Source: Calcarisporiella thermophila CBS 279.70 | Lineage: Eukaryota; Calcarisporiellomycota | Assembly (NCBI RefSeq): GCF_041956535.1 | Contig: NW_027192195.1 | Span: forward strand, 155,931-177,907 | Direction of reading: 5' to 3' | DNA: 21,977 nucleotides | In this document: positions 20,121 to 21,977 of the stretch, in pieces | Layout of the letters: each line of letters starts with the position of its first letter | Position numbering within the stretch: position 1 is the first letter of the stretch | Notes under the pieces: generated by a model | The model's input: only the letters and a program-made list of their open reading frames with translations | Databases searched by the model: none | Told to the model about the DNA's origin: nothing | Made by a program: the position numbers and the translations under genes

Positions 20121-20300
20121 CTATCAATAGTATAAAATCAAGCAAGTAGTGTTATTTGACTAAATAAAAATATAGATCTAAAAAATTTATGGGTGTTTAT
20201 TTATAGGAGTTCATGGAAGGTGCCTAAGTGAATTTGAATTAAATAAATTATCAAGTGGGCGCAAAAATGGCAGTGTCCCAAGGGAGATAATAATATTTTC
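20120..20300 (+). repeat. Degenerate dispersed repeat, copy C
   Basis: Begins with GCTATCAATAGTATA as in copy A, then a CAAGCAA segment. At about 20158-20193 it carries TGACTAAATAAAAATATAG plus a nearly shared continuation that recurs beside tRNA-Thr (21785-21819). It goes on with GTGCCTAAGTGAATTTGA (compare the GTACCTGGGTGATTTTGA of copy A) and ATCAAGTGGGCGCAAAAATG (compare 18739). It lacks the 3' block present in A and B. Confidence 0.55.
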
Positions 20301-20720
20301 TTCCCAATCATTGGAATGGCAGTTAATATACAGTAAGTAAGCAAAGTAATCGGGATGATACAGATGGAAAGGTGCCGAAACCCTTCTTTAAAAAGAGGTC
20401 ACCTGAAAAATAAAAACATGACTCTTACGCAGGTGTTCTCATGTAGTAGCTTTCAAGAAAGACAGGTGACGTGGAGCATTCCAGTTCAGATACAAGATGA
20501 TGTTGGATCTACTTTGGTGTATAATAGGTTTCTTTTTATAGATTAACATAATTCACTCATGTTATTCGTAATTTTTTTAAGGTCACATAGCATTTGCTAC
20601 AAACCGCCCGAAAATCTAGAGATTTATTTTTAACAAAGTTCTGTGTGGCTTGACAAAGGCGGTTGCTAAACATGGTATATATTGAATCTCAAAGTAGTTT
20701 GCAACAGTAAACTGTCCCCC
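20301..20720. other. Intergenic DNA upstream of the secreted-protein gene
   Basis: AT-rich sequence with one short open frame (20355-20546, 63 codons) that shows no motif and no coding bias; I do not call it a gene. The distal part is the probable promoter of the gene at 20773. Confidence 0.4.
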
Positions 20721-20726
20721 CTGGGC

Positions 20727-20733
20727 TATAAAA
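20727..20733 (+). promoter_or_regulatory. TATA box of the secreted-protein gene
   Basis: TATAAAA lies 40 nt before the ATG at 20773, in a GC-richer context (CCCCCCTGGGC just upstream), and is followed by a CT- and T-rich leader. Confidence 0.75.
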
Positions 20734-20772
20734 TCTCTCTGTCAGGTTGTATTTTTTTCTAAACAAGAAAAA

Positions 20773-21126
20773 ATGAAAAGCATTTTGTTGATTGCAACTT
20801 TTCTTGGGACTCTTCTCACCCTGGCTTCAGGTGTGCCGACAGAACTGGATAAGAGGCAAGAAGGCGAAGAGTTTGAGGCGGAAACCTTTACAGATGCGTA
20901 CCTGGTAGTATATCCGGAGTGTAATTACAAAGGGACCCCTAATAAAGTGACAAAGACCGGTTGTTTGGATGCCACGGACCTTAATATTGGATCCTATAAA
21001 GTTCGCAAGGGCTACAAAGTCACTTGGTACGATTTTTACGTTTGCCCTAAGGATCAGGTCATCAAAATTCCGAGCAAGTGCAACACTGGATATAACCCAG
21101 GGTCGGTTAAAATTCAGAAGAAGTAG
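20773..21126 (+). CDS. Small secreted four-cysteine protein
   Basis: Intronless, 117 aa. Residues 1-20 form a clear signal peptide (hydrophobic core, end ASG). LDKR at 25-28 is a Kex2-like processing site, so the mature protein probably starts at Q29 and has 89 residues. Four cysteines (C50, C64, C91, C103) could make two disulfides. The mature part is Lys- and Tyr-rich and looks beta-stranded: AYLVVYPECNYKGTP, then GYKVTWYDFYVC, then GSVKIQKK. The YxxCNYKG and later GSxxI pattern weakly recalls beta/gamma-crystallin-like folds, but I would not assign a family or a function. It has a TATA box 40 nt upstream and an AATAAA about 85 nt downstream, so it looks like a live gene within a gene-poor, repeat-bearing stretch. 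Confidence 0.85.
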   Translation: MKSILLIATFLGTLLTLASGVPTELDKRQEGEEFEAETFTDAYLVVYPECNYKGTPNKVTKTGCLDATDLNIGSYKVRKGYKVTWYDFYVCPKDQVIKIPSKCNTGYNPGSVKIQKK

Positions 21127-21210
21127 CTTTGTTTATTCTACCTATAATATATGCTCTGTGTCCACTAGTGTGTTCAAATAGGTCTTTTTTTCAATAACAA
21201 TACACCTCCC

Positions 21211-21216
21211 AATAAA
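21211..21216 (+). terminator. Polyadenylation signal AATAAA
   Basis: AATAAA occurs 85 nt after the stop codon of the secreted-protein gene and is followed by a GGGG-T9 stretch, consistent with a cleavage and polyadenylation region. Confidence 0.6.
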
Positions 21217-21784
21217 GGGGTTTTTTTTTACTTATAGTAAGCAGTTGAGCTCAAAAATCAAGATAATACTTAAAAAATATTCAATTGAACCTCTTTTTAG
21301 CGAATATTGCAATCTATTTTTGTATTCTGTTCTAAACCTGTGCTTGTTTCTCAGTTGATTGTCTAGATTCACAAAAGCTATATATATAAAGTATTTTTTT
21401 CGAGTTCTGAAAGAGCATTCATTTAAAACAGTTAATAACAAGGAGAATGATTACTATGTTCTTCTGATAGAAGAGATATTTTTATAGTGTGGAGACAAAC
21501 CCAATTGTAATATGTTTAAAACAGGATGTGAGGTTTAGCATGATATAAAGCAGCTTGATATTTAAGACAAAGAAAATAATGCAACCCTATATACTAAATA
21601 AACGCAATGGGACACTGAATTATTTTAGCCAAAGGAAAACCCATAAACTGAATGAGAATATCTGCAAGGTTGTTGTAGACTTTTAAAGTTTTACGTATAA
21701 AAAAAAGAGGCCGGAAAATCGGAGTGAGGGAGAGGAATTGAATACGCACGCAAACTTGTTCGATGCTCTTGTCGGTTAAATATG
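21217..21784. other. AT-rich intergenic region
   Basis: About 570 bases without a credible ORF, RNA gene or clear repeat. Confidence 0.45.
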
Positions 21785-21819
21785 TGACTAAAGAAAAATA
21801 TAGGATCCAAAAAATTTGT
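21785..21819. repeat. Repeat fragment D beside tRNA-Thr
   Basis: TGACTAAAGAAAAATATAGG and the next 15 bases match 20158-20193 of repeat copy C in about 31 of 36 positions. The match ends at the 3' end (discriminator base) of the minus-strand tRNA-Thr. Confidence 0.55.
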
Positions 21820-21890
21820 GCCTAAGGCGCGAATCGAACGCGCGATCTTCTGTTTACGAGACAGACGCTATGCCACTAAGCCACTCAGGC
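21819..21890 (-). tRNA. tRNA-Thr (anticodon CGT)
   Basis: Complete 72-nt cloverleaf on the minus strand. Acceptor GCCTGAG (21890-21884) pairs with CTTAGGC (one G-T wobble), discriminator A at 21819. The D arm region is TGGCTTAGTGGCATAGCG, the anticodon stem TCTGT/ACAGA, loop CTCGTAA with CGT at 21858-21856, and the T arm GCGCG-TTCGATT-CGCGC. No intron. Confidence 0.95.
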
Positions 21891-21977
21891 AATTTTCGAG
21901 GACGAAATGTTATGGGCTGTGGTGAATTTAACCCATCGTCCAGCGAAGACCTAATACTAGATTCAACCCTAATACTC

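Noticed and set aside
20355-20546. 63-codon plus-strand frame upstream of the secreted protein
   Set aside because: No signal peptide, motif or composition bias, and no promoter features placed for it.

Overview
The window looks like nuclear DNA of a filamentous or early-diverging fungus. Genes are split by very short GT-AG introns (54-123 bp), intergenic DNA is AT-rich, and there is a fungal-type GATA factor (CX2CX17CX2C finger) and a secreted protein with a Kex2-like site. Two spliceosome-linked genes missing from budding yeast, a DDX20/Gemin3 helicase and a TXNL4B/Dim2 protein, point to an intron-rich lineage. I favour a non-Dikarya fungus (Zoopagomycota or Mucoromycota grade), but that placement is inference.

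Left part (1-8955): a tRNA-Ile(AAT); DDX20 on the minus strand with nine exons (605 aa); a mitochondrial YqeH-type circularly permuted GTPase on the minus strand with two exons; and, divergent from it across about 580 bp, a seven-exon UBP15/USP7 deubiquitinase (1126 aa). All three proteins could be rebuilt across phase-consistent splice sites.

Middle part (8956-14800): a small intronless ORF with a possible LC3-interacting motif; a LisH-CTLH-CRA protein of the RanBPM/GID8 type on the plus strand; convergent to it TXNL4B on the minus strand (three exons, 148 aa); and an intronless GATA transcription factor on the minus strand. The GATA gene has a TATA box about 40 nt before its ATG and tandem GATA-binding motifs just upstream.

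Right part (14800-21977): gene-poor and AT-rich. It holds a five-exon GDSL/SGNH esterase relic (catalytic Ser replaced, in-frame TAG in block II), tRNA-Arg(TCG), two tRNA-like relics, a broken retroelement-like ORF surrounded by several degenerate copies of one repeat family, a small secreted four-cysteine protein with its own TATA box and AATAAA signal, and tRNA-Thr(CGT), whose 3' end abuts another fragment of that repeat family.

The left and middle parts read as conserved housekeeping genes (snRNP assembly and splicing, mitochondrial ribosome assembly, ubiquitin removal, CTLH-type ubiquitin ligase component, transcription control). The right part reads as accessory sequence shaped by a mobile element near tRNA genes. 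I see no clearly new multi-gene system. The most unusual items are the decayed esterase whose nonsense codon could also act as a 3' splice site, the repeat family next to tRNA genes, and the small LIR-like protein.
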